In this document: positions 1 through 7,245 of the stretch, in pieces
How the letters are laid out: every line of letters starts with the position of its first letter
Position numbering within the stretch: the first letter of the stretch is position 1
Assembly (NCBI GenBank): GCA_937868025.1
Contig: CALMLJ010000159.1
Coordinates: forward strand, 1-13,996
Source of the DNA: an uncultured Acidimicrobiaceae bacterium
Lineage (GTDB): Bacteria > Actinomycetota > Acidimicrobiia > Acidimicrobiales > Microtrichaceae
DNA length: 13,996 nucleotides
Direction: 5' to 3'
The notes under the pieces: model-generated
The model's database searches: none
Told to the model about the DNA's origin: nothing
What the model saw: the letters and a program-made list of their open reading frames with translations, nothing else
Translations under genes and position numbers: made by a program

Positions 1-37
1 GGGGCACGCTCGTTGGTCCGCCCCCGGCCCGACCACC

Positions 38-43
38 TACTAT
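38..43 (+). promoter_or_regulatory. Candidate -10 element of the SDR operon
   Basis: TACTAT fits the TANNNT pattern of a primary-sigma -10 box. A possible -35 (TTGGTC, 13-18) lies 19 bases upstream, slightly further than ideal. The predicted transcription start, near base 50, falls inside the adjacent palindrome, as expected if a repressor covers it. Assigned by eye only. Confidence 0.4.
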
Positions 44-59
44 CTGACGGTTCGTCAGA
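43..59. promoter_or_regulatory. Perfect 7-3-7 palindromic operator upstream of the SDR gene
   Basis: TCTGACG-GTT-CGTCAGA is an exact inverted repeat with 7-base arms and a 3-base centre, 47 bases before the SDR start and touching the candidate -10 box. The size and position are typical of a homodimeric TetR-type repressor site. It does not resemble the AACNNGTT core of the two KstR-like sites in this window, so a different regulator, not encoded here, probably binds it. The palindrome is seen directly; the function is inferred. Confidence 0.65.
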
Positions 60-106
60 AACGGTCCGGTCACGAGAACGGGCCAACGCTCCAGGAGGGG
101 TCAACC

Positions 107-1021
107 ATGGGCTTGCTCGATGGCAAGGTCGCAATCGTCACGGGTGCCGGTCACGGCATCGGCCGGGGTCACGCGCTCGAGCTCGCCCGTCACGGCGCCA
201 AGGTGATCGTCAACGATCTCGGCGTCTCGGTTACCGGTGAGGGTGGTGGTCGCGATGCCGACCTCACCGTCGACATCATCAAGGAGCGCGGCGGCGAGGC
301 TGCCGGCAACTACGAGAACGTTGCCGACTTCGAGGGCGCCGGCCGGATGGTGCAGCAGGCGATCGACGAGTTCGGCCGGCTCGACATCTTGGTCAACAAC
401 GCCGGCATCGTGCGGGACTCCACCATCGTGAAGATGTCCGAAGCCGACTTCGACGCCGTGTTCAACGTGCACGTCAAGGGCACGTGGGCGCCCGCCAAGC
501 ACGCGGCGACCTACTGGACCGACAAGTTCAAGGAGACGGGTGTCCCCGTCGGCGGTCGCATCATCAACACCACGTCGGGCGCCGGCCTCACCGGCAACTT
601 CGGTCAGACCAACTACGCCTCCGCCAAGGCGGCGATCGCGTCGATGACCCAGACCCTCAGCCTCGAGCTGTACAAGGCCGGCGTGACGGTCAACTGCGTG
701 GGCCCCGCCGCCGCCACCCGCATCACCGGCACGATGCCCGGCGCGCCGAAGGTCATCGAGGCCGACGACGTGCCCCTCGACGAGTGGAACCGCATGGATC
801 CCGCCGTCAGCTCGCCGCTCGTCGCCTGGCTCGCATCGGACGAGGCCGACCACGTGACCGGCCAGGTCATCCGCGCCGTCGCCGAGAACATCATCCTGAT
901 GAAGCCGTGGTCCGACGGTCCGACGATCAACAACGGCCAGAAGCGCTGGGATGCGACGAAGCTCGGCACGCAGCTGGCCACCGACGTGTTCTTCACCCGG
1001 GCTCCGGGCCTCCGCTACTAG
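107..1021 (+). CDS. SDR-family oxidoreductase, probable (3R)-hydroxyacyl-CoA dehydrogenase type
   Basis: This 304-residue protein is a classical-type short-chain dehydrogenase/reductase that should use NAD(P) to interconvert a hydroxyl and a keto group. Visible motifs are the glycine-rich cofactor loop TGAGHGIG at residues 12-19, NNAG at 97-100, a Ser at 157 and the catalytic YASAK with Tyr170 and Lys174. The VNDLG stretch after the second strand and the C-terminal extension past the usual ~250 residues resemble the dehydrogenase part of peroxisomal MFE-2 and mycobacterial ChsB1, which oxidise 3-hydroxyacyl-CoA esters in side-chain beta-oxidation. That substrate class is inference from similarity and context. 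The ATG is preceded by AGGAGG at 93-98 with 8-base spacing, which fixes the start. A ThDP-like gene follows after 20 bases, probably in the same operon. An operator-like palindrome lies upstream. Family call is firm; exact substrate is not. Confidence 0.93.
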   Translation: MGLLDGKVAIVTGAGHGIGRGHALELARHGAKVIVNDLGVSVTGEGGGRDADLTVDIIKERGGEAAGNYENVADFEGAGRMVQQAIDEFGRLDILVNNAGIVRDSTIVKMSEADFDAVFNVHVKGTWAPAKHAATYWTDKFKETGVPVGGRIINTTSGAGLTGNFGQTNYASAKAAIASMTQTLSLELYKAGVTVNCVGPAAATRITGTMPGAPKVIEADDVPLDEWNRMDPAVSSPLVAWLASDEADHVTGQVIRAVAENIILMKPWSDGPTINNGQKRWDATKLGTQLATDVFFTRAPGLRY

Positions 1022-1041
1022 GCGGAGCGTCACCTTCTCCC

Positions 1042-2361
1042 ATGCCGAGCTCCCCGGGTGAACCCGATGGTCACGCCACCGGAACGGTCACCAACGGCGA
1101 TGTGATCGCCGACGCGTTGGGTGAGCTCGGCGTGCGGCGGGTCTACGGCTCTCCACTCGGCGACCTTCCCGTCGTCGATCCTGGCGACCCCGACCTCACC
1201 TTCCTGTTGGCGGACACCGACGGCCGGATGGGGAACGGCTGGGGCGCGGCCTTCGTGGACGGCCAGATCCTGCACCTGTCCTCCCAGCCCGGGGGGACAG
1301 CTCGGCCGCGGACGATCACGGGAATCGACGGCCTCGTCGCCGCGCTCGTCGAGGCGGAGCTCGATGCTGTTCCCCGCACCCTCGCCTTCGAACTCGACCT
1401 CGATCTCGATGCCCCGGTCGACGAGGACCTCGACCTGTCGGGCCGCCCCGACGGAGGGGTGCTCGTCACCCTGTCGCCGAGCCTCGCCGACCTCGCCATC
1501 GTGGCGGTCGTCGGACCGGGTGTCGGTCGCGGCGAGACCGAGGCGCTGGCCGAGTTCGCGGCACGCGGCGGCATCGGCGTCTACAACACCTGGGGTGCCA
1601 AGGGAGTGTTCCGTTGGGACAGCCCCTTCCACTACGGCACGATCGGGTTGCAGGCTCACGATCTCGACCTGGCGGAGCTCGGGTCGTTCGATCTCGTCAT
1701 CGCGTCCGGGCTCGATCCCGACGAGTTCGGCATCGATGCCCTCGCCGGGTTCCTCGTGCAGGAGGTAGCGCCGTGGCAGATCGGCGCGCTCCTCGCCGAC
1801 TGGCCCCGGGCCGTCCGTTCCGTCGACCACCGCCCGCCGCTCTACGACACGATCGCGTCCGTCATCACCCCGATGTACGAACAGGAATCGGGGCCGGTGA
1901 CCCCGCCCCGTGCCGCCCTCCAGCTGTCGGGCGCTGCGCCCGATCATGCCGTGATCGCTGCGGATCCCGGTACTGCGGGGTTCTGGATCGCCCGTACGTT
2001 CCCCACCGGCGTGCCCGGATCGGTGGTCGTCCCGGCGCTTCGTCAACCGGGGTTCGCCGTTGCCGCCGGTATCGTCGCCGGTCTGGACGGTCGACCGTGT
2101 GTGTCGGTCGTCGACGGCCCGCTCGACGATGCCTCCGAGGCGGCCCTCGAGGTCGCTCGTCGACTCGGCGTCTCGGTCTCCGTGCAGGTGTGGGAGCCGG
2201 GCGACACGAGCGCCGACGATCACCTCCACCTCACCCGCGCCGGCTTCGCCGCCGCGGCCAACGGTTCGGTGCGGATCGACACGGTCGGGGTCGACGCGAC
2301 GTGCCTCGAGGTCATCACCGACGCCGTCGGTCCCGTGACTGCGTGGCAGCACGGCTCCTGA
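1042..2361 (+). CDS. Degenerate ThDP-enzyme-like protein (acetolactate-synthase superfamily)
   Basis: This 439-residue protein appears to keep the three-domain order of ThDP-dependent enzymes of the acetolactate synthase/benzoylformate decarboxylase superfamily in shortened form. The N-terminal part (about 17-90) has a PYR-domain-like start, GDVIADALGELGVRRVYGSP. The middle (about 148-230) resembles the central domain, with AIVAVVGPGVGRGETEALAEF followed by DLVIASG. The C-terminal part (about 300-385) resembles the PP domain. Functional residues look lost. Where active members have an rHE motif supplying the catalytic Glu, this protein reads LADTDGRMGNG. The GDG of the ThDP/Mg motif is VDG at 357-359, and no NN follows at the expected distance. 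Members are usually about 550 residues long. It lies 20 bases after the SDR gene and is probably co-transcribed. The ATG at 1042 is the first reasonable start after the SDR stop; a GGCGGAG sits 14 bases upstream, rather far. It may be a pseudoenzyme or a partner subunit. Confidence 0.72.
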   Translation: MPSSPGEPDGHATGTVTNGDVIADALGELGVRRVYGSPLGDLPVVDPGDPDLTFLLADTDGRMGNGWGAAFVDGQILHLSSQPGGTARPRTITGIDGLVAALVEAELDAVPRTLAFELDLDLDAPVDEDLDLSGRPDGGVLVTLSPSLADLAIVAVVGPGVGRGETEALAEFAARGGIGVYNTWGAKGVFRWDSPFHYGTIGLQAHDLDLAELGSFDLVIASGLDPDEFGIDALAGFLVQEVAPWQIGALLADWPRAVRSVDHRPPLYDTIASVITPMYEQESGPVTPPRAALQLSGAAPDHAVIAADPGTAGFWIARTFPTGVPGSVVVPALRQPGFAVAAGIVAGLDGRPCVSVVDGPLDDASEAALEVARRLGVSVSVQVWEPGDTSADDHLHLTRAGFAAAANGSVRIDTVGVDATCLEVITDAVGPVTAWQHGS

Positions 2362-2407
2362 CCACCACCGATCTCGTGGGAGCGCACCCGCCGGGCGTCG
2401 GGATTCC

Positions 2408-2421
2408 TAGAACACGTTCCA
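2408..2421. promoter_or_regulatory. KstR-type operator upstream of the kstR-like gene
   Basis: TAGAACACGTTCCA matches the published KstR consensus TNNAACNNGTTNNA at every fixed position. It lies 54 bases before the GTG of a KstR-like gene, as expected for the autoregulation known for KstR in mycobacteria. A weak -10-like CACGAT at 2431-2436 would place the operator over the -35 region. The motif match is seen; binding is inferred. Confidence 0.72.
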
Positions 2422-2475
2422 GTTTCGTGCCACGATAGGGGGTCGGTCGGCGGGTTCGGCCGAGGAGGAACGGTC

Positions 2476-3048
2476 GTGACACTCACCAAACCCCAGCAGG
2501 ATCGCCACGAGCGGATGCTCAACGTCACCGCTCGGCTGGCGAGTGAAGGTGGGTACGACGCCGTGCAGATGCGGGCGGTCGCCGTCGAGGCCGACGTGGC
2601 ACTCGGCACCCTCTACCGCTACTTCCCCTCCAAGGAGCACCTGCTGGTGTCGGCGATGCTCCGCCAGATCGAGACGCTCTACGACCGTCTGGTCGTCAAG
2701 CCCCCGCAGGGCACCGACGCGGTCGGGCGGGTCATCGACGTGCTGCGGCGTGCCAACTCGGCCCTGCAACGCCAACAGCAGTTCACCGTCGCCGTCGTCC
2801 GGGCCCTCGCCGCGGGCGACGAGACGGTCGCTCCGGTGGTGCGCGAGGTGCGCGACCTGATGGCCGGCATCATCCTCGCCGCCATCGACACCGACGAGCC
2901 GACCGAGAAGGAGCAACTGGTGACCGAGATCCTGCAGGAGGTCTGGTTGTCGTCGCTCGTCGCGTGGATCAGCGGCGTAGAACCCACGGCGTCGGTCAAC
3001 CGCAAGCTCGAGGCCGCGACGAGGCTGCTCCTGGACGGCCAGCCGTGA
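2476..3048 (+). CDS. TetR-family repressor, KstR-like
   Basis: This 190-residue protein has the size and order of a TetR-family repressor: an N-terminal three-helix DNA-binding domain (about 10-56) and a helical ligand/dimer domain. The recognition region, with VQMRAVA at 30-36 and VALGTLYRYFPSKEHLLVSA at 41-60, closely resembles mycobacterial KstR, the repressor of cholesterol catabolism that is released by a steroid CoA thioester. The C-terminal EVWLSSLVAW (155-164) also resembles the matching KstR segment. The GTG start is set by AGGAGG at 2463-2468, 7 bases upstream. A KstR-consensus site precedes the gene and a second, near-consensus one precedes the minus-strand FadD19-like gene. The next gene begins inside this stop codon. 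The ligand may be another branched acyl-CoA rather than a sterol. Another TetR regulator of lipid metabolism is the main alternative. Confidence 0.85.
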   Translation: MTLTKPQQDRHERMLNVTARLASEGGYDAVQMRAVAVEADVALGTLYRYFPSKEHLLVSAMLRQIETLYDRLVVKPPQGTDAVGRVIDVLRRANSALQRQQQFTVAVVRALAAGDETVAPVVREVRDLMAGIILAAIDTDEPTEKEQLVTEILQEVWLSSLVAWISGVEPTASVNRKLEAATRLLLDGQP

Positions 3049-4037
3049 GCGACGAACCGTTGATCGTGCTCGACGACCACCGACCCGAACCCGAGACCGG
3101 CCCGGTCCCCGAAGGGGTCAAGGGGCTCGACATGCCGCTCGGTCGGCGCGTCCGGCTCGACGGCCGCGGTACCACCTTCGTGCGCGAGATCGCCGGCCCC
3201 TCCCCCGACGCCCCCACCGTGGTGCTCCTCCACGGGTGGTTCGCATCGGGTGGACTCAACTGGTTCAACTGCTTCGCTCCCTTGAGCGAGCACTTCAACA
3301 TCGTGGCGCCCGACCTTCGTGGACACGGGCGCGGCATCCGGAACCACCGTCGGTTCCGCCTCGCGTCCTGCGCCGACGACGTGGCGGCGTTGTGCGACGA
3401 GCTCGGCATCGAGCGCGCCATCTTCTGCGGGTACTCCATGGGTGGGCCGGTCGCCCAGCTCATGTGGCGCCGCCATCCCCACCTCGTCGGCGGTCTCGTC
3501 TTCTGCGCCACCAGCTCGTCGTTCATCCCCGCCTTGCAGCAACGCATGATCTTCGCGGGATCGATGGCGCTCATGGCGAGCACGACGCGGACGACCCAGA
3601 TGGTGACGCGGCTCCCGCGGCCGGTGCGCCACGCGCTGCCCAAGGGCCTCCGCGGCACGTCGAGGCCGTCGTCGATCCAGGTGTGGGCCGCGCAGGAGAT
3701 GCGCCGCCACGACATGCGCATGGTGCTCGAGGCGGGCACCGCGATCGGTACGTTCTCCTCGCGGCGCTGGATCGGCAGCGTCGAGGTGCCGACCACCGTG
3801 CTCATCACGACCAAGGACCGTGCCGTCTCGCCGTCGGCCCAGCTGGCGTTGGCGCTGGCGATCCCCGGAGCGACGATCCAGCGCTACGACGAGGGGCACA
3901 CCTCGCCGGTCCTCGAATCGTTCGGTACCGCCATCACCGGCGCCTGCGTGAGCGTGTCCGACGCGATCTCTCAGCGCCGCCGGAAGTCCGATCGCACCGC
4001 CGCTCCCAGTACGTCCAGGAAGGGACCCACCTCGTGA
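3045..4037 (+). CDS. Alpha/beta-fold hydrolase
   Basis: This 330-residue protein belongs to the alpha/beta hydrolase superfamily. The oxyanion-loop HGW is at 63-65, DLRGHGRG at 90-97, the nucleophile elbow GYSMGG at 129-134 gives Ser131, and the likely acid and base are Asp258 (TTKDRAVSP) and His285 (DEGHTSP). The triad therefore looks complete. No signal peptide is seen, so it is probably cytoplasmic. The substrate cannot be read from sequence; an ester or acyl-CoA thioester of the pathway is a guess from context. The GTG at 3045 overlaps the repressor stop (GTGA), which favours translational coupling and is the start chosen; no strong Shine-Dalgarno is present. The basic tail after about residue 305 is poorly conserved in character. 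Its end overlaps the acyl-CoA synthetase start, again as GTGA. Confidence 0.88.
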   Translation: MSDEPLIVLDDHRPEPETGPVPEGVKGLDMPLGRRVRLDGRGTTFVREIAGPSPDAPTVVLLHGWFASGGLNWFNCFAPLSEHFNIVAPDLRGHGRGIRNHRRFRLASCADDVAALCDELGIERAIFCGYSMGGPVAQLMWRRHPHLVGGLVFCATSSSFIPALQQRMIFAGSMALMASTTRTTQMVTRLPRPVRHALPKGLRGTSRPSSIQVWAAQEMRRHDMRMVLEAGTAIGTFSSRRWIGSVEVPTTVLITTKDRAVSPSAQLALALAIPGATIQRYDEGHTSPVLESFGTAITGACVSVSDAISQRRRKSDRTAAPSTSRKGPTS

Positions 4038-5686
4038 CCGCCGCCACGCTCCACCGGTACAACCTCGCCGACGTGTGGGAGGCGGTGTCGGATCGTGTCC
4101 CGGAACGGGTCGCGGTCGTCTGCGACGGCGCCGAGTTGTCCTACGCCCGGCTCGAGGAGCGGGCGAACCGCCTCGCGAACGCGCTGCTGGCGCACGGTGT
4201 GCGCGCCGGCGACCACGTCGGGGTCTACCTCGTCAACGGCCCCGAGTACTTCGAGGCCCTCCTGGCGGCGTTCAAGATCCGGGCGGTGCCGATCAACATC
4301 AACTACCGGTACGTCGCCGGTGAGCTGCGGTACCTCTTCGAGGACTCCCAGATCGTGGCGCTCATCGCGCACCGGCAGTTCTCCGGGCGTGTCGCCGACG
4401 TGGCGCCGACGGTGCCGGCCATCGCGACGGTGCTGTCCGTCGAGGACGGGTCGGGTGAGCCGCTGGCCGCCGGCCAGCTCGACTACGAGTCGGAGCTGGC
4501 GGCAGCTTCGGCGGAGCGTGACTTCGAGTCGTCGGTCGGACCGCGTTCGGGCGACGACCTCTACGTGCTCTACACCGGTGGCACCACGGGCATGCCCAAG
4601 GGAGTGGTGTGGCGTCAGGAGGATGCGTTCTTCGCCTGCATCGGAGGTGGGGATCCGATGCGCATGAGCGGCCCCGTCGACGAACCGCATCAGGTGCTCG
4701 ACCGCATCATCGACTTCCCGTTCGTCGCATTCCCCCTGGCCCCGATGATGCACGCCGCGGCGCAGTGGACGTCGCTGTCGTGGCTGTTCTGCGGTGGGTC
4801 GGTCGTGATGAACCCGGGATCGTTCGACGCCCTCGCCACCTGGCGGGCGATCGAGGCGCACAAGGTCTCGACGCTCATCGTCGTGGGCGACGCGATGGTG
4901 CGCCCGCTGATCGACGCGTGGGACGCGCACGGGCCGTTCGACACGTCGAGCCTGTTCGCCGTCGGGTCGGGCGGAGCGCCGCTCACGGCATCGTTGAAGG
5001 ACCGCCTGATGGAGATCCTGCCCACGACGATGGTCACCGACGGGTTCGGGTCCTCCGAGACGGGAGCGCAGGGTTCGCAGCGCCTCCAGCCGGGTGAACG
5101 CAGCGGTGGCAGCACCCGCTTCGTCCCGATGGGCGACACCACCGTGGTGCTCGACGACGACCTCGTTCCGGTGCTCCCGGGATCGGGTGTCGTCGGCAAG
5201 GTCGCGCTGACCGGTCGCATCCCGCTCGGCTACTACAACGATCCCGAGAAGTCGGCCGCGACGTTCGTCGAGTCGGGCGGCAAACGGTGGGTGCTCACCG
5301 GAGACATGGCGACCGTCGACGAGGAAGGCACCATCGTGCTCCTCGGTCGGGGGTCGCAGGTCATCAACACCGGTGGCGAGAAGGTGTACCCCGAGGAGGT
5401 CGAGGCAGCGCTCAAGTCGCATCCGTCGGTGTACGACGCCGTCGTCGCCGGGGTGCCCGACGAGCGGTTCGGCCAGCGGGTGTGCGCCATCGTGGCCCCC
5501 GTCGCCGGTGAGACGGTCACGCTCGACGAGCTGTCGACCCACTGTCGTCAGAGTGTCGCCGGCTACAAGGTGCCCCGCGAGCTGGTGGTGGTCGAGGCCG
5601 TCGTACGGTCACCGGTCGGCAAGGCCGATTACCGGTGGGCGAAGCGAACCGCGTACGAGGCACTCGGCCTCGACCCGGACGCGTGA
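4034..5686 (+). CDS. Acyl-CoA synthetase, FadD19-like
   Basis: This 550-residue member of the ANL adenylating superfamily should activate a carboxylic acid through an acyl-AMP to its CoA thioester. The phosphate-binding loop YTGGTTGMPKG is at 180-190, the adenine-site region GFGSSETG at 337-344, the hinge-side LTGD at 421-424, and NTGGEKVYPEEVE at 445-457. The catalytic Lys is probably Lys530 in SPVGKADYRW. Length, the INYRYVAGELRYLF segment (89-102) and the VVWRQED segment after the P-loop resemble mycobacterial FadD19, which activates C24-branched steroid side chains. Specificity for sterols is inference. The GTG start overlaps the hydrolase stop (GTGA) and has AGGAAGGG at 4017-4024, 9 bases upstream. 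It is paralogous to the minus-strand synthetase in this window. Confidence 0.92.
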   Translation: MTAATLHRYNLADVWEAVSDRVPERVAVVCDGAELSYARLEERANRLANALLAHGVRAGDHVGVYLVNGPEYFEALLAAFKIRAVPININYRYVAGELRYLFEDSQIVALIAHRQFSGRVADVAPTVPAIATVLSVEDGSGEPLAAGQLDYESELAAASAERDFESSVGPRSGDDLYVLYTGGTTGMPKGVVWRQEDAFFACIGGGDPMRMSGPVDEPHQVLDRIIDFPFVAFPLAPMMHAAAQWTSLSWLFCGGSVVMNPGSFDALATWRAIEAHKVSTLIVVGDAMVRPLIDAWDAHGPFDTSSLFAVGSGGAPLTASLKDRLMEILPTTMVTDGFGSSETGAQGSQRLQPGERSGGSTRFVPMGDTTVVLDDDLVPVLPGSGVVGKVALTGRIPLGYYNDPEKSAATFVESGGKRWVLTGDMATVDEEGTIVLLGRGSQVINTGGEKVYPEEVEAALKSHPSVYDAVVAGVPDERFGQRVCAIVAPVAGETVTLDELSTHCRQSVAGYKVPRELVVVEAVVRSPVGKADYRWAKRTAYEALGLDPDA

Positions 5687-7236
5687 CCGTCGATCGCCGC
5701 CGCTTCCTCGCTGCAGGGGCGGCTCTGGCGGTCGCCGGGTGCTCCAGCTCGTCCGACCGATCCGACGGCTCCGGTCGTCGGTCGGCGACGACGGACGGCA
5801 CTGGTTCCGGTGGGAACGACGCTCCCGGCCGCAATCGTGTGGTGGTGGTCGGGGCCGGTCTGGCCGGTCTCACTGCCGCGATCACCCTTCGGGGGGCGGG
5901 CTGGGACGTCGTCGTTGTCGAGGCTCGCGACCGGGTCGGGGGCCGCGTGCGGACGCTCGGCCGTGCCGGCGACGAGACCGACGGTGTGTTCGGTGCCGAC
6001 GCGGACGGGCGGTCGCTCCTGGCCGAGGGTGGCGGCGAATCGATCGACGACGGCCACGATCGGATCCTGGCGTGGATCGACGAGCTCGGGTTGTCGACCC
6101 AGCGCCGGCTCGTCGACCGCGAGTCGAACGCGTTGATCTTCGCTGGCGGCTCCCGGCGCACGGGTGCGGCGGCGCTGTCGGAGGCCGGCGGACTCGTCGG
6201 CGTCGACTACGGGCGGGCATACGACGCGATCACGGCCCTGGTCGGCGACGCCGACCCCTACGACCTCGCCGGTTGGCGCGGCGCCGAGGAACTCGACGGT
6301 CGCGACGCCGGCTCCTTCATCGCCTCGCTCGACCTGCACCCGCTTGCCCGGTTCGTCGTCGAATCCGATCTCCGGTCGAGCTACAACTGCGACCTGGGCG
6401 AGTTGTCCCTGCTGTTCCTCGCACAACAGGAGTCGGTCGGTCCCGATGGTGACGAGGAGACCATGCGGGTCGCCGGTGGCAACTCGGCGCTCGTCGACGC
6501 GATGGTCGATCGTCTGGTCACCGACGGTGGGGAGGTGCGCACCTCGTCCCCGGTCGTGGCCGTCCGCCGATCGGCCGGCGAGGTCAGCATCGAACTCGCC
6601 GGTGGGGACGTACTGGTCTGTCGCCATGTCGTGCTCGCCGTGCCACCTCCACCCCTCCGTGACGTTCGCTTCGAGCCGGCGTTGCCGTCCGGTCTCGCCG
6701 CGGCGATCACCGGTGTCGACCTCGGGTCGACGGTGAAGGTGTCGTCGCGCTACGACCGTCGCCCCTGGACCGCTGCGGGGTACTCGGGGCTGACGGCGAC
6801 CGACCTCGACTACCACATCGCGTGGGAGGCGACCGACGGCGCCGCCGACGGCAGCGTGCCCCCACAGGACTCGCCCGCGGTGCTCACGACGTTCACGAGT
6901 GGAGCAGCCGGCGCGATGTTGACCGGGCTCGGCGCGGTGGAGCGCATCGCGACGGTCGGTGCACAGCTCGACGCGACCTACTCGGCGTCGGCCTCGTCCG
7001 GCGGGACGGGTCGGACGGACCGGGCCGCGACGGTGGCGTGGGCGGCCGAGGAGTTCACCGGTGGCGGGTACGCGTTCTGGCGGCCCGGCCAGGTGCTGTC
7101 GATGTCGGAGATCTGGCGTGAGAGCACCGGCCCGATCTGGTTCGCCGGGGAGCACACCGAGGTGCTCGCCGGATACATGGAGAGCGCGGTTCGATCCGGG
7201 GAACGGGTCGCAGCCGCGATCGGCTCGCCGGCCTGA
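5683..7236 (+). CDS. Tat-exported lipoprotein, FAD-dependent amine oxidase family
   Basis: This 517-residue flavoprotein belongs to the monoamine oxidase/FAD-dependent amine oxidase family. An N-terminal twin-arginine motif (DRRRFLA, 4-10) leads into a hydrophobic stretch ending in lipobox VAGC with Cys20, followed by a Ser/Gly-rich linker to about residue 50. It is thus predicted to be a Tat-exported lipoprotein. The FAD-binding Rossmann motif GAGLAGL is at 57-63 with the acidic Glu80, GGRVR at 86-90, and the C-terminal FAD motif FAGEHTEVLAGYMESAVRSG at 487-506. Lys346-352-region residue Lys352 (STVKVSSRYDRRPW) may be the conserved lysine near N5 of MAO-type enzymes. The GTG at 5683 overlaps the preceding stop and gives a compact Tat signal; an in-frame GTG at 5635 would add 16 residues. 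The substrate (amine, steroid amine or other) is unknown. Confidence 0.85.
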   Translation: MTVDRRRFLAAGAALAVAGCSSSSDRSDGSGRRSATTDGTGSGGNDAPGRNRVVVVGAGLAGLTAAITLRGAGWDVVVVEARDRVGGRVRTLGRAGDETDGVFGADADGRSLLAEGGGESIDDGHDRILAWIDELGLSTQRRLVDRESNALIFAGGSRRTGAAALSEAGGLVGVDYGRAYDAITALVGDADPYDLAGWRGAEELDGRDAGSFIASLDLHPLARFVVESDLRSSYNCDLGELSLLFLAQQESVGPDGDEETMRVAGGNSALVDAMVDRLVTDGGEVRTSSPVVAVRRSAGEVSIELAGGDVLVCRHVVLAVPPPPLRDVRFEPALPSGLAAAITGVDLGSTVKVSSRYDRRPWTAAGYSGLTATDLDYHIAWEATDGAADGSVPPQDSPAVLTTFTSGAAGAMLTGLGAVERIATVGAQLDATYSASASSGGTGRTDRAATVAWAAEEFTGGGYAFWRPGQVLSMSEIWRESTGPIWFAGEHTEVLAGYMESAVRSGERVAAAIGSPA

Positions 7237-7245
7237 CTGTCAGGC
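7231..7245. terminator. Small palindrome between convergent stop codons
   Basis: GCCTGAC-T-GTCAGGC is an exact inverted repeat holding the stop of the amine oxidase gene (TGA, 7234-7236) and that of the minus-strand DUF2237 gene (7240-7242). As RNA it would form a 5-bp stem with a 5-base loop from either strand. No U-tract follows, so termination activity is uncertain. Confidence 0.4.

Noticed and set aside
484..1041. Upstream extension of the ThDP-like frame into the SDR gene
   Set aside because: That stretch is Arg-rich shadow sequence of the SDR gene. Superfamily-like sequence only begins after the ATG at 1042.
1030..2352. Long open frame antisense to the ThDP-like gene
   Set aside because: Its translation is Arg/Asp/Gly-rich with no recognisable motif. 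It mirrors codon structure of the high-GC gene on the other strand, which has a family resemblance.
3971..5542. Long antisense open frame across the first acyl-CoA synthetase
   Set aside because: The composition is biased to Arg, Asp and His, and no domain is seen. The plus-strand frame has complete ANL motifs.
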